DNA of 64,000 bases, taken from Vanilla planifolia. Taxonomy: Eukaryota > Streptophyta > Magnoliopsida > Asparagales > Orchidaceae. A model generated the notes under the pieces. That model was not told the origin of the DNA and searched no databases. It saw only the letters and a list, made by a program, of their open reading frames with translations. Each line of letters starts with the position of its first letter. The first letter of the stretch is position 1. The position numbers and the translations under genes were made by a program. Of the stretch, positions 1-13,078 are shown one piece after another. The stretch covers positions 268,001-332,000 of the forward strand of contig JAIUJO010000141.1 in NCBI GenBank assembly GCA_023846275.1. Reading direction: 5' to 3'.

Positions 1-3000
1 ATTTATACTACTCCTACTTTAATATAAATTTTTGTATAATTAAATTATACTATTTATTATGTTAATTTAAAATTTAATTTTGTAATAATTCAAAAAGTGA
101 TTTGATCAAAATGGAAAATAGACATTGGTCATGCCTCAATGAGTTATATCTAATTAAAAATTTATTTTTTATTTTTTAAGTATTTTATTTTCAAGTATTT
201 TTGTGTGCTTTAAGAGGCATTTTGAGTCAAAGCTTATTTTCTTTTTTTGAATGTTGCATTCATTCTACATAGCTTCTTGGAATATAGTTATCTCACAGAA
301 TTGATCATATTCTTCAAATATTCTTGCATTGACTAGTTATATGATAATACTTTGATTTATTTCATTTAAAATTTAAAATAAATATGTCATTTCTTTTAAA
401 ATATTAATTTTTATTATTTATATTTATTTATTTTAGTATTTTATAGAAATTCCAATTGAGGTTCCATCTAATTGATATAAAAATTATTTAAATCATCCCA
501 ACAAATTCTATCATCTAAAATATTGGTATTTATTGTTTTAAATATTTTATTTACAATAGATTTTTATATTTTTTATTTGATTTTTATATTCATACCAAAT
601 TTGATGATGGATAGTATGACCGATAAACTCCTATCTAACTTTGAATCCAACTTTTAAACAATTTACCTCACTTCAAATGTTTTATGTTGATTTAGTTAAA
701 TTGTAATTTTGCACTAAATCTCATATTGTATACCTTTACATTTCCATTATTTGGTTATACAACATTCCTAGAATTTATCTATTTTTAAATTAAAAATATT
801 TTAGGCTATTCTTAAAATAATTTTTTTTTTAATGTTGTTTAGATATTTAGATAATTTGTAGAAATTCCAGCAAGGTACCTTTAAGGGGAATTGAACATCA
901 ATGGACTTATCTTGATATTATTTATCAAATAAAATATTTATTTTTATAAATTTTAAAAATATTTTATTATCTATGATTTTGGTATTCTTTATGAAATATT
1001 TTAATTTGCACCTGATTTGTTGGTTGAGAGTATCACACTCAATCGTTTTGGCATCTTGTATTATAGCACTCCCACACAATGTGTCACTTTAGATATTTTT
1101 GTTTTATTTTGTCATATGCTTATGTAACTCTAAATCACATATCATCTCACGTTTAAATCACATTGAATTTGTTATATCTTGTTGATTGAATTTACCTCGC
1201 GCCAGCTTAACGAATTTTTTGATAACAAAGAAATAATTTTTTTGTTTGTAATTATTTAACATTGAGTTTTGATGTACTAAAAAAATGTCATTGGATCAGA
1301 CCTACCAAGTTCAATCAAATTAAATATTTATTTTCTTACAATTTTAATATATTTTATTTTCTTTTAATTACTTGTTGGTTTAGAAAATATTTCAATTTCT
1401 ACTTAATTTAATGATAAAAGATATTACAATCAATCTCCTTAGTATCATTGAATTTAGCTATCTTGTAAAATTTATCTCATTTATTCAAGTTATGTACTTC
1501 GATTTGGTTATTAAACTATGTAACTCTATATCTCATCTCATATGGCATTGACATTGCCTTCATTTGAACTTAGCACATTTCTTCAACTTATAACATTTAA
1601 TTTTTAATATGAAAATTCTACATAATAGAATAACATATATTATTTTTACTCTTTTTTCATTTATAAATTAATAGTTAGTCCAAATAATGTTTGATTGAGA
1701 TGAAACAAATGCTATTGAGCTCCTCCTAATGAGGTATATTTGATCAAATATTATTTTCTATATTTTTAAAAACTTATTTAGTATTATTTTTAGCATATTT
1801 TATAAGATATTTTTATTCATAATAAATTTGACTATAGTGCATTGTCATAAAATTTATCTGAAATCATGAACTTTTTTCTTTTAATTGGCTATTTTACTTT
1901 GTTACACTAATGCTCCTATCATTTGAGTATTACAACTCTTTGATTTTGTTATATTATATTGCTTCAATTTATCACATTTTAGCTTTGATAAATATCTACT
2001 TAAAGTTAAAATAATAATTTCTTAGTTCTTATGATTATTTAGTTTGGTGTCCCATAATTTTCAATAAGGACTAATAGAAAAGAAACAAAAGTCCTTGGAC
2101 TCATTTTAACAAATTTTATATAATTAAAAATGCATTTTTAAATTTTTTTTCAAATTTTATGGCATGATTTATGAGATATTTGAATTTGTCCTTATTTGAT
2201 GATTGATGATTTTACACTAAATGATATTTGAGTATTGAAATTGGACTTTTTCAAACAATTTATTTCATTTCTTTAAGTTTTTATTTGCAATATTATTTTG
2301 TAAATAAGAATCTCTTATTGTGTAACATTTAAATAGCATTGATTTGGTTGTATTATACCCCTTCAATTTCTTTTATTTCAATTTTAATATTTCTTTATTT
2401 AGTTATAAATTAACAATTTATTATTTTTTTTTATGGTTTAATTTGGTATTTCCAAGAAATTCTAAATGAGATCTCATTAAAAAACAAACGTTTTTTGGCA
2501 CACCTTAACGAGATCTTCCTATTAAAGTTGTAATTTTATGTGTTTAAATATTTTATTTACTGATATTTTTACATGTTTAACGATGCATTTTGACTAATTT
2601 ATAAATACACGATGAAGAATGTTATAGAAATGTCATTAGACTTGTTTTGATAAGTTCTACCTAATTAAATATTCAATTTTTTGTATTTATAAATATTTTT
2701 TATTTTAGAGCTTTGCTCACTTTATGAGAAAATGCATAAAATGTTTACCCCATTTATCCAAGTTATTCACTTTGAATTAGTTGTATTAGATTATTTAAAT
2801 TTCAACCTTAAGTTGTATTTATTAAATATTAAAATAATATTTATCTACATAATTCTAAATCACTTACTGTGTAATTTTTGCATTGCTTTTACTTGGCTAT
2901 AATAAGTTGCTTTAATTTAGCCTATTTTATTTTTAATACATATTTATTTAATATTTAAATAATAATTTATAATATTTTATACTTATTAATTATTATGTTT

Positions 3001-4190
3001 TGTTGTAATTTTAACTAAGATTTGAATGAGAAGAAATAAGTGTCATGAGACTTGTGTCGATGAGCTCTATCAAATTATATAGTTATTTTTTTGATCTATT
3101 ATTGTTTTTATTATTTTCACATTCTTTATGAGGCATTATGACTTCTAAGGACAATTGGAAATGTTGCACTTGATCTTCATAGTATCTTGTAATTCATTTT
3201 GGTTGACTAATTTATGTCGTTTAATCAAATATTTTGCATTGATTTGGTTATCACATTTTACCTTCAATATATTTTCTAAATATAAAAATAATAATTTCTT
3301 ATTTTTTTTTTCTCATTTTATTTGGTAATTCATAATAACACCATACGAGGTTTGATCGAAAAAAAGAGATGTTGTTTGAGTCTTCATCATAAGTTTTATC
3401 TAATAAAATTTTTTATTATATTTTTAATGATTTATTTTTCATGGTCTTAACATACATTATGAGATATTTTTATTCGTATATTATTTAATCATGTACTTTA
3501 TACTCAGTCTCTTAAGTTCTTTTAAATGAAACCTTCTTTAGTAATTTATCTGATTTATTCAAATATTTTGCTTTAATTTTCTTATATTACAATGAAAGTC
3601 TAGCTCTTTTGTCTTGTGACCTCCACATCTCTATGATTTGGTTATATTAGATTGCATCAATTTAACTTAATTTTAACATATTTTTGCTCAAACTTAGAAT
3701 AATATTTTATAATTATTTATGTTTATTTATTTTATGATTGATAGTAATTAAAAATGGGGTCTGTTGGAGGTGAAACAAACAAAGATCATTACACTCATCA
3801 CAAAATCTATATAAAGTGAAATATTCATTTTTTAATATTTTATTTCCATGATTTTTTATGTTTTGTGAGAACTTTTGATTCATATTAGTTATGAAGATCT
3901 CGGGTACTATATTTTATTTCCTTTTGTCTCTTGCGATGAACTTTCTAATGTAATGCATCACAATTTTCTCAAATATCTTAATTTGATTTAATTATGTTAC
4001 AAACTTTATATCACCTTGGTTTACTTTTATTACCTTGCTTCAATGTATCTCATTTCACAAAAAACATTTATTTTCTTAATATTCAAAAAATAATTTATCT
4101 TTTCATCGGTGTTTTCTTTTGTTATTTTAATCAAATAAAATTGAGGTCTAATTAAGATGATTGGAACATTATTGAACAGATCTCATTGAC
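1..4190. repeat. 410-bp satellite, block A (about 10 monomers)
   Basis: Diverged tandem repeat with a period of roughly 400-420 bp. Recurring landmarks in + order are GATGAAACAAATGTCATTGG, GAGCTCTATCCAATTAAATA, GGCATGCTTTATGAGACATT, GATCGAGGATGTTACACTCG and TTATCTCATTTCTTCAAATG, then an AATAATTTATTATT-like tract. The GAGCTCTATCC landmark falls near 140, 1305, 1735, 2115, 2510, 2655, 3062, 3395 and 3805. The 2510-2655 interval is a monomer with its middle deleted. Monomers differ at perhaps a third of positions, so the array is old. The block starts before the window and stops near 4190, at the phase just before the GAGCTCTATCC landmark. No coding potential is visible. Confidence 0.85.
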
Positions 4191-7100
4191 TTGATAAGTA
4201 ATTCAACAATCTTGCAAACCTTCAATGAATGAAATGTTAATTTATCACTTAAGCACAAAATTTAATAAAATATAGAATTGAACGTAGCTTAATTAAATTT
4301 CTTTGACCTTCTAAAATTAAGAAACATGCAGAAGTGTCTAACATACGACTTTATAAAATTTCGAATTTATTTTCCTTAGAAATAATTTATATTTACATGT
4401 ATAATCTATGGCTCAACCCACCTTGTAATCCATGTATGGGACTTCTCCAAGGGAAAAGTTTTCCTCTTTGAAAACTTGGGATCCTTCTTCATCTTCACGC
4501 TCATGGATAGTTTTCTTATTTCTCTTGGCTTCTATAGATTGACCTCATTTCTTTCTCATATGACTTGATTTTTTCTAAAACCAACCAAAGAAACATCTTA
4601 ATACTTTAATGGTGTTAAATAAAATTCTTAAATCTATGGATTTACTAAACAATTTGGATAGGGCTTTTAGGTTAATTAAATTAAGCATCATAGTTATAAA
4701 TAGCCACAAAATAGTAATGCATCTCAGTAAGACCTAAAGTTTTGATTAGACTATGCTAATTTGATTCTCAAAAATTATAAACCATAATGTAATCACTATT
4801 TTCCAACAAGTTTCTAAAAAAATTTATTTTAGAGACCACAACATCAACAATTGTTATCAAAAGTAACTCAGAAAACATGATTTATTTCATTTCTCTATAT
4901 CATTCTAATACCTACCAATATTGTATTATATGATGTTCCAAATCTCTTTCTACCACCTAGAAAGTTCTTTGAATATAAAGGTATGATCAACTATTTTTAC
5001 ATGTATGATACACTGAGTGCACATTTCTCATCATACAATCAGCTAAAACTATGGTGTGATATAATTATCAAATAATTATATTTATACAATATCGCTTATA
5101 CTATACAATCATTTCTCATTGAACACCTAACTCATAAAAAGTAGAACATTTTCCTTCCCTTATTACCATACATGTAATGTGCATAACTTCATTCCTACAT
5201 GATTAGTTGATAGTTTTGTGTGCATTCATAGTTTGCTTCATTTCATAATATATTATATTGCACAATGTGTTGTTGCCCTACTGAACAATAGCAATTTCTT
5301 ACCTTCGCCACATAAAATACCTCTAGTGTTAATGATCTAGACATTATCAAACAATATGATAGTGATGTCATGCCGATATAATCTAAATTTACTTCACACC
5401 TGCAACCTTATTTTTGTTCTTCAAAACTCATATCATATAATTAGTAAATATTTTGTAAAATTTTATGAGCAAGTTCTCTTTTATCTTTCTTTACCATCAT
5501 ATTATAAGATTCCCATTAAAGGCACAACTATCAATAACCTAACATAATTGCTCAAAACATAAAAGAATTTTACTAGAAAAATGATGCTAAAAAAACATAT
5601 AGTGGCTCTGTAAAGAAAAGGTTTAAAACTTCTCTTGTTACGCCCTTCTTGTTTTGTGGTAAAGGATTGTGTACTTTTGATTTAGGATTATTTGCTAAAA
5701 AATATTTTAAAACAAAAAAATTAAGTAGAGCTTAGGTTGAAGAAATATATCCTTGCAAGATTGAACCAAAGGTTTTATATATTTAAAATTTAAAATCCTA
5801 GGATAGTTATTCAAGAAATTACCCAGAAGCAAAGGACATACATTAGATTTTTCAATAAGTGATCATAATAGAAAAAAAAAAAATTAAACAATTCACACAT
5901 AAAGCACTCACAAATGTGGTGAGGTGGTAAGTTACAAGCACAAGTGAAGTTTTCAGAATGCCAAACAAAATCACATGATCACTTGGACAAAAGAGAAAAT
6001 TGTGCTTGACATTTAATTTTCCCAAATGTTAAAATGACTTAGTAAGAGCCTCTCTAGTGATTTGATACTCTTTGTGAATATTAGATAGATGGGTTTTTAT
6101 CTTCTTTCTTGAGCCTCTCGCTTGGATTGTTATGAAAATTCATGAATCACACTACAAATTGGCCATTCATGACATGCTTATATCAAACAAACTAGGTCAT
6201 AATACCGTGTTACATTATTCAAATTTAAATTTTTTACAATATAGTGACCATCTTCTATTTATAAAGACCTCAAGGGCAAATAATATCCTGATAACTTAGG
6301 AATACAAATGGAAATTTAAGAGTTGCATATTTTAGAATTCTCAAGGAATGTTTAGAATTTGAAAAGTCATTACAAATTAAAAAGAAATTCTTTGAAATTT
6401 ATCAAATAATGTACCTTCAAAAGCTACATAATTAATTATTATAAGTAGTTCCAAAATGAGACAACACATTTTGAGAAATGTTCTGACATTTAGTGATGGG
6501 GTGAGCCACGTGATAAAATTGATGTTGGAGGAGAGGGACTCGACTCCTCGGGTCTTGTTTTCGGTCGACTTGGATTAGAGAAAGGAAATGTTGGTTGATT
6601 TATTAAGCACTCTTATATTTAGGTCTATGAATGTTGATGGGTCAGAAAGAGATGAGTGAGTTATTGTGTTTGAAGGGTCGATATGGATTGAGTGAGTTGG
6701 CATAGTCAATGTAAATGACCACTTATAGTAATGTTAATTTCAGTAAAGGATAGTAAAAGCAACCCAAAACTTAATTTTAAGCCTTCTTGTACTCATTTTA
6801 TTCAAAATTTTGTAGTGGCATAATTCTGGTGCTATTTAATGTAAGTCCTTTATTGAAATTATAGCTAAAAATATCAAGAAAGCTACTAATAGATCTTTAA
6901 ATGACTTAAAATAAAGATATGATAAAAAATACTTGACAAATTAACAAAAAGTAAAAAAAAATATACAATAATCAAGGCTGTATTAAAATTAACCCATACA
7001 ATAGTAATGATGGTTAGGTTAATTTTATGTAGAGTCAATCTTGGAATAACAACTTTTTGAAATGAGAAAGAGATCAATTTTATGGAGAGAGGGTAAAATC

Positions 7101-7647
7101 TTTAATGCTGCTTTAGAAATCTATGTTTAGGTTTTGTAGCCCCTCTTTACTAATAAAAGTATTGCTATAGGCAATATGGACTCACCAACATATAAAACCT
7201 CTTTGTTCTGCTTGCTCTAAGATAAAAGATCTTGAATATTAAAGGCGTTACTTATTTCATAATCTTAATGAGTAAATTCAAATCTTACAGTTTGATATCT
7301 AGTTTGCTTACAATTCTTGATAGTCTGCGAGGGTTCATTGAAGAAATCTATTACACCTAACACAAAAAAGTACATAATCACCCACAAATCATTTTTGAGG
7401 TTAACTTTGAACTTCTTGTAGTTTTTATATATTTAATAATTTAATTACATTTTTTTTGACAACATGAATATGTAATGACGAAATATTAGGAGCAATTTAC
7501 TCAGAAAACTCTTCAATATAGAAATCATATGGTGAGGTGATCAAACCAATTAGACTTTGGTGGTAATTTTTTAAGTAAATTAAAAGAACATACACATTTT
7601 TTTATTAGTAAATTCAAAGCATCACAACAAAAGATCCCTAGTTGAAA
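4191..7647. other. Unclassified non-coding island sequence
   Basis: The satellite phase is lost at about 4190 and nothing here matches it. The texture (mixed composition, pyrimidine-rich patches near 4430-4560, short A/T runs) resembles decayed LTR or untranslated retrotransposon sequence, but I could not pair it with another copy in the window. A patch at about 6480-6720 is richer in G+C than its surroundings and contains CACGTG and several CG dinucleotides. Open frames here (for example 5356-5547 and 6886-7077) are short and match no family I know. The missing start of the copia 5' LTR may lie at the right end of this stretch. Confidence 0.4.
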
Positions 7648-9250
7648 CTTCTTCCCCTATTAATCCTAACACCAAAGCATGACCCAAGTGTAAAACCCTT
7701 ATGCTAACCAAGTTCTAATGGGCTTAAGAAGCCTCAAGTTTGGTGGCCATTGGAAAACTAGTTTAAGACCTCTTATGATGATTGCGTAGTCATGAAACCA
7801 TATGGGTTTAGGTAAAGAAATTATCAAGCTAGGCACAACTTGAACAAATGTGCAACATGCCAAGTTTTTCACATATATGATAAAGCTATAGAAATAAGTG
7901 ACATGGGTGATGAAATCCAAAGCCCACAATGGGGTAGCAAATCTTATTTTGGCTAACACTATATGTGAACTAAATGATGAAACACCTCTAAAATCATGTC
8001 ATGTGGAAATAAAATCTTTTCCCAAGTCAAACAACTTATTGCCTACATGCATAATGTTACATAATCTAATTGTTGATCAGAATATTAGGAGTTCACTTAC
8101 CTATAAGCTATGGTCCAAGTCTCTTATCTAACAACCAAAACTTCATCCAATTTTATCAACAACTAGTGTTCTTTCTACCGTATTGATTAACCATTCCTTA
8201 GATTGGGTCGCTTGTAGTTCTTTAATTGAATTCTATGGTTTGCATCATTCCCACTTTTAATATTCATATGTAAAATTACCTAGATTTAATCTAACATGAT
8301 GAAATGTGACAAATGTAATCCTACATGATCCAGCCATCCATAAATTCTTCTTTTGGGGATTTGTTGATCATATGGACTAGATCATCTCCAATTGGATCAA
8401 ACAGATAAAGTTGATTCATCTAATTGTTAATTCACCATTAGTTGGTTGTGTCATTACATAAGCAATTTGGAAGAATTTGGCAAGCTATTTGGTACTTGCT
8501 TATAAAGTAAATTTTTCTTGATATTCTAACTGCTAGAGTTTCCATTAAAACTCATACCATTGGATTTTAAAGGGTTAATTAACATGAACAAAACTATGAT
8601 GTCTAAATGGAGCACTACGTAATATTCTACTTTTATAATATCTCCTTATAGCCTACTGCAGCATAGTAAGGCATAAAATTGCAAACTCTTCAAAATAAGC
8701 CTAACACTTAGTTGTAACTAACTTCTTTTCATAATTTTTGGCTGACTTTCACTTGCTTTATTCAAAGTTTTTCCTTACTATAATTTTTTTCTATTTGGTT
8801 GTGTGGCCCAATATTTGTGAAATTCTAAGTTTAGTACGATGTCATTAAATAACTAAGTTTTGCTTGAGCTCAGAAAATCTTGGGTTATAGTTGGAACCAC
8901 AAAAGCTAGCTGGTTGGAAATAAACTTTAAGAAAAATTCTCAAGTTTTTATTTTATAATAATTATGTTTTCCTTGAACCTGATTGGGGTGGATGTAGATT
9001 CTCATGTCAAGCTCCTAAATATTATGGTGCACTTTTCAAATTTTTTTTTTATCTTCTTCTTAATTATAAAAATTTAAAATTATATCTATAAATTTGAATA
9101 CTATGTTTTTTTAGAAAGTAAAACTATTAGTACAAAGAGTATTTTAAAAAAAAATAAATGTGATCCAAATATAACAAAAAAATATTTTGAAACCCATAGT
9201 TTACTTTCTTCTTATGGGATTTGTGCACACTCATTTTATTTCAATTAGTC
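7648..9250 (+). repeat. Probable 5' LTR of the copia element
   Basis: Matches 13077-14620 in the same orientation. The best paired segments are about 8041-8200 with 13477-13630 (both include the pattern CAAYTTTATCA after an AAAAC run), 8430-8530 with 13780-13870 (GTGYCATT...GAAG...ATGG), and 8600-8710 with 13950-14060 (GATGTCWAAAWGG and GCCTAAMACTT). A stretch near 8925-9035 is absent from the 3' copy. The copy probably ends near 9281. TGGTCTATCA at 9293-9302 could be a decayed Met primer site with two extra bases, but this is weak. Confidence 0.65.
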
Positions 9251-9804
9251 TTAGTGTAGGTTCCCTACAAATAGTGAGTCAATTGAAATGGTTGGTCTAT
9301 CATATATGTTTTGCTTATCTTATTAAGTTAACTTCCTTCATAATTTTTTTACACATTAACATTAATTCCCATCTTACTTATTTTAGTTCAAAATTTTCTC
9401 TAAAATTTGTGATTAAGAACGATAAAATTAATACTGTTGTAGTAATGTTAGTGGTCCACCCAAGCTTTCTTTTTTCCTAAGGTTAGAGAAAAGACAATTT
9501 AGTATATTCAGTAGTGGGAAGTAATATATTAGGAATTATGTAAAAATGTAAGAATATAACTTAGACAAATGAAACTCACTTTCTTTATTACAAACTTTAA
9601 GTCTACAATTTTTTTAGTCATACATATAGAGGAGATCAACATCTAGCTTTTGATTGTTGGATAATTATGTGGAAGACAGACAATTAGAGGCTAATCTAAT
9701 TTTATACGAATACGATGTGGTCCAAATAAAAGAGATGTACTGGGAGGCAAATTTAAGGAGATAGCCAAAATAAGATATCTAAGCATGCTGAAGTTAACAC
9801 TTTT
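9251..9804 (+). other. Copia leader/gag region, unreadable
   Basis: Lies between the end of the 5' LTR similarity and the first recognisable pol residues, where a copia element carries its leader, gag and protease. I could not recognise a gag zinc knuckle or a protease active site. An open frame of 97 codons (9187-9480) spans the LTR/leader border and looks accidental. At about 550 bp the segment is far shorter than a full gag, so most of gag is deleted. Confidence 0.5.
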
Positions 9805-10840
9805 AGATGCATTTTTAGTTGATGTGTTACTTTTAAATACAATTAATGTCAATCATTTATGTGATAATAGATATTTTGTTTGTTTTGACACTCAATGTTA
9901 GAGATTATTAAAAGTTGATCAAATGTTATTAGTTGGCAGACAAAAAGGTCACTCTTATTAAGTTTGATCAGTTAGAGTCGAGAAGAATAAAATTCCTAGA
10001 TCTACAGTCGAGTAAGAACACTTTACAGTATCGAAGATTAGGTCATGTAAGTTATTCCTCCTTCAAAAAGTTAAACTTGATAGATGTCATTAGAGGTCTT
10101 CTGAAGGGAAATAAGACTAGTTTGAAAATTTGTGAATCATGCTAGAAACCTAAGAAAGTTAATTCTTCTTTTAAAAGAAACAAGACTTAACTACTAGTAT
10201 TGTATTAGAAATAAATAACAAAGATCTCTTTGGACCCATACAATTCTTTAGTGTTGGTGGAAAGAAATATCGATTTTTATTTGTTGATATTTGTTTGATA
10301 TACTTGGTTTTCATTTCTTTGAAGTTGTAGTGAGACATTTAGAATTTAAATAATGTGTGAGAGAAAGGTAAACAAATCTAAAACAAATTTTTATCGAAAG
10401 CGATAATAATAGTGAATTCATGACTATGGTTTTTTTTGACAACTACAAAGGAAAATGAGTAAGGTATCAATTTACATGAACATATACACCTCAAAATAAT
10501 AAGAATGTATGCGGAATGAATTTCACTTTGGTAGAGATGGGTTGATTTATGTCAGTGAAATACAACCAACCAATGTATGTTTATGTTGAGACAATTAACA
10601 TAGCTTGTCATACATGGACAAGAATTAATTTAAGAGCAAAACACAACAAAAGTCCTTGTGATTTTTTTAAAAAAACGGAAACCAAATGTTAGCTAGTTTA
10701 ATGATTTTGGGTGTAAATTCACAACTCTTAATAATGAAAGGGCTAACTTGAACAATTTTGATGAAAAAGTAAGAATATTAATTATCATAATATATTCCAA
10801 TTTTGGAAAGACTTAGAGAGTTTACAATGTTGATACTTAA
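9805..10840 (+). pseudogene. Copia pol remnant: GAG-pre-integrase and integrase
   Basis: Reads in several frames with many stops. The start resembles the segment before GAG-pre-integrase, with NHLCDNRYFVCFD where active elements have a SQLCD-G-Y motif (about 9855-9900). Next is the GAG-pre-integrase signature YRRLGHVSYSSFKKLNL followed by a CESC zinc-finger half (10027-10143, inside an open 70-codon frame starting at 9933). The integrase core follows: DLFGPIQ...GGKKYRFLFVD at about 10222-10285, then degraded DNGxEF and PQQNGV-like segments near 10415-10540, a KH-KSPCE segment near 10640, and KPN...FGCKF...LNN near 10680-10735. The family integrates copia cDNA. This copy has lost its frame and catalytic residues and is dead. 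Confidence 0.8.
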
Positions 10841-11039
10841 AAGGTAGAGTAGATAATGCATATAATGATTGATGAGTTTATTCAAAAGGTAAATTCAAAA
10901 AATTTAGATCAATTTGTAGAGTCCTTGAACAACTTAAACTTAATTAAGGAAAAAGGTAAAAGAGAATGTAAAATACAAAATGGGTCAAATCATCAGTTAC
11001 ATAAAGATTAAAAGTATTAAGCTTCACAATCAAAGGAAT

Positions 11040-12237
11040 TAATTAATGGAGATGTTAATTTGCTTGTGAGGACTAGATTCTCTTTCTAAAAAATTCGTCA
11101 TAGTTCAATTATATGTTTCATAGAAGAAATATCTATAGTAAAGCACTAAGGATGACTATTTAATTATGATATGAATGAAGGGTTTTATCAATAGGTGATT
11201 TGAAACAAGTGGAAATTAAAAGATAACTTGAATATGTTGCAATTATTAGAAACAAAACTAAGCTTGTTATTAATGGCTATATCCAAGTACAAGGTATAGA
11301 TTTTGTGGAGGATACAAAATTATTCTCAAAATCTTTCAATGATCTTTTGTTACTTGTAAAACTTTGTGTTGATGACATAATGCTTTGGAGCACTATTAAA
11401 ATTATGTGCAAAAAATTTTGTGACTTAATGATTAGGGATTTTAAGATGAGTATAATCCATGAGTTGAATTTTTGTTTAGGATAAAAAATCAAATACCTAA
11501 AAATGAGATATTTATTTCACAAACAAATTAGTTAAAAAAATTAATCAACAAATTTAGTTATGAAAATGTAAAACATTGGATGAATCCAATGAATTAAAGG
11601 GCCCGCTTAGATTTTGATGGGGCAAGGAACCCCATTGACCACATACTCTTTTATCACCATGTTGGATCCCTACCACATTTGATATGTAATAGTCTAGACA
11701 TCTTATTTGGTGTTTGTCTATGTGCTAGACTCCAATTACATCCTAACAAAAATAACTTAAAGTTTGTTAAATTAATCTTCAAATACTTAAAAGATACAAT
11801 GAGCTTATAATTATTATACCCGAAGAATACTTTTTTCAAGTGATCTTACAAGTCACAAAGATTGAGAAATTGTAGGATCTATGGTAGGCAAGAAAATTGT
11901 CTCAAGTTCATGTTAATATCTTCAAAATAGTCTAATTTCTTGGTCAAGTTAGAAGCAATTTACATAGCCCTATTGGACATGTCCAAGCACGTAGTAGTTA
12001 GAAGCTATGGTGCTCAATTGTTATGGTTAAGAAAAAACAAGATATCCTTTAGATTCCTCACATATTTTAATTAGAATTAGTAATAGTATTTCCATTTCTT
12101 ATAAAAAGAGCCCAATTCGTCTTTTTAGGACCAAGCACAAAAATGTAAAATGTAATGTTATTATGGATCAACTAGCTAAAGGCTTACTAAAATTTTTATA
12201 TGTTCTTTACAAGAAAAAATTGAGGAAAGTTCAATAA
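11040..12237 (+). pseudogene. Copia pol remnant: reverse transcriptase and RNase H
   Basis: The RT part is recognisable from about 11270. It includes DFVEDTKLFSKSF, then LCVDDIMLWST with the VDD catalytic pair at 11368-11376, then EFEMS/GELNFFLG-like residues (FKMSIIHELNFCLG, about 11445-11480). The following LY-x-M-I-G-S-LLYL region is badly decayed. RNase H is seen as an NSLISW segment near 11930, LLWLRK near 12020, and the end SYKKSPIRLFRTKHK then DQLAKGL, closing at a TAA at 12235-12237. In active elements the matching residues are KNPVQHSRTKH and QLADILTK. Numerous stops and frameshifts make it non-functional. The residue pattern favours a Tork- or SIRE-type copia, but I cannot fix the clade. 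Confidence 0.85.
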
Positions 12238-12998
12238 ATCAGTTCCAAAAAAAAATTTAAAATAAAAATGAAACAATTGGTGCAATGTAAATTTTGTTAA
12301 TTGTATCTTCGTTTTTATGGCTCCAAAAGGGAAAATGTTCCTGGTTTTTGCAAGCATAGTCACAAGTGAACGGAAGTAAATATTATGTGGGAGCATGAAG
12401 AAATGAAGTGTATGAAGGGGGAGCATACATTCTTCATTTAAATAGCTCTTGTAATAACAATATTTCTTAAACAAATGCCTTTAGTCATTATTTTTTTATC
12501 TTAACACCTATGTCTTATCATCATGAGAAGAGGAGATTGTTTCATGAAACTTATGTTTGTTGAGGCAAACCATAAATGCTTAACTTTTTGTTCAAATGGG
12601 CCTACTGGTTCGGATTATGTTTAGTTTTGAAGAACAAGCTATGTAGTTTTAAATATTATTTATTATTTGTCTCAAATGCACCTTCTAATGCTCAACAAGC
12701 TAAAAAGATTGATGTCATGCACATCAAATCTGTAAAGAGTTTCTTTTTTTATAAAGTAGAAAATTAAATCATTTAATTTTATACATAAGGCATATCTCTC
12801 TACTCAAATCCATTTCAAATGCTACTCAAAAATTTAAATTATTCAAAGCCTTCCTTAATTTATAAAACATCTTTCATTGCATTTTTCATTCATCTAACAC
12901 TTCCATTTATATTAAATCTCACCAATGCAATTTTTACAACATTTCATTTTGGTTAAATTAAAAAAATTAAATTTAAAAAAGATAATTCTATCTTCAAA

Positions 12999-13003
<5 letters not shown>
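12238..13003 (+). other. Copia post-pol segment, possibly the first part of the 3' LTR
   Basis: Non-coding stretch after the copia pol stop. It contains the purine tract at 12414 and short open frames (12196-12474 on the - strand, 12576-12767 on the + strand) that match nothing known. If the purine tract is the true priming site, the 3' LTR begins at about 12424. I could not find a convincing partner for 12424-13000 upstream of 7648, so the LTR start stays open. Confidence 0.4.
12414..12423 (+). other. Candidate polypurine tract of the copia element
   Basis: GAAGGGGGAG lies 177 bp after the copia pol stop, in a region otherwise poor in G. Copia elements carry such a tract just upstream of the 3' LTR, where it primes plus-strand DNA synthesis. 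The expected TG start of an LTR does not directly follow (the next bases are CATACATTC), so the assignment is tentative. Confidence 0.45.

Positions 13004-13076
<73 letters not shown>
13004..13076. repeat. (AT)n microsatellite, about 36 units
   Basis: An uninterrupted AT dinucleotide run of about 73 bp, the purest simple repeat in the window. It sits at the left edge of the part of the 3' LTR that pairs with the 5' LTR and has no counterpart there. It is therefore younger than the element. An uninterrupted run in otherwise heavily mutated DNA implies recent slippage. Confidence 0.97.

Positions 13077-13078
<2 letters not shown>

Noticed and set aside
7690..7705. TGTAAAACCCTTATGC as the start of the copia 5' LTR, paired with TGTTAAACCCTTAAG at 13309
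   Set aside because: Collinear alignment pairs 7690 with about 13106 and 13309 with about 7872, and the similarity continues left of both. The resemblance of the two motifs is therefore accidental.
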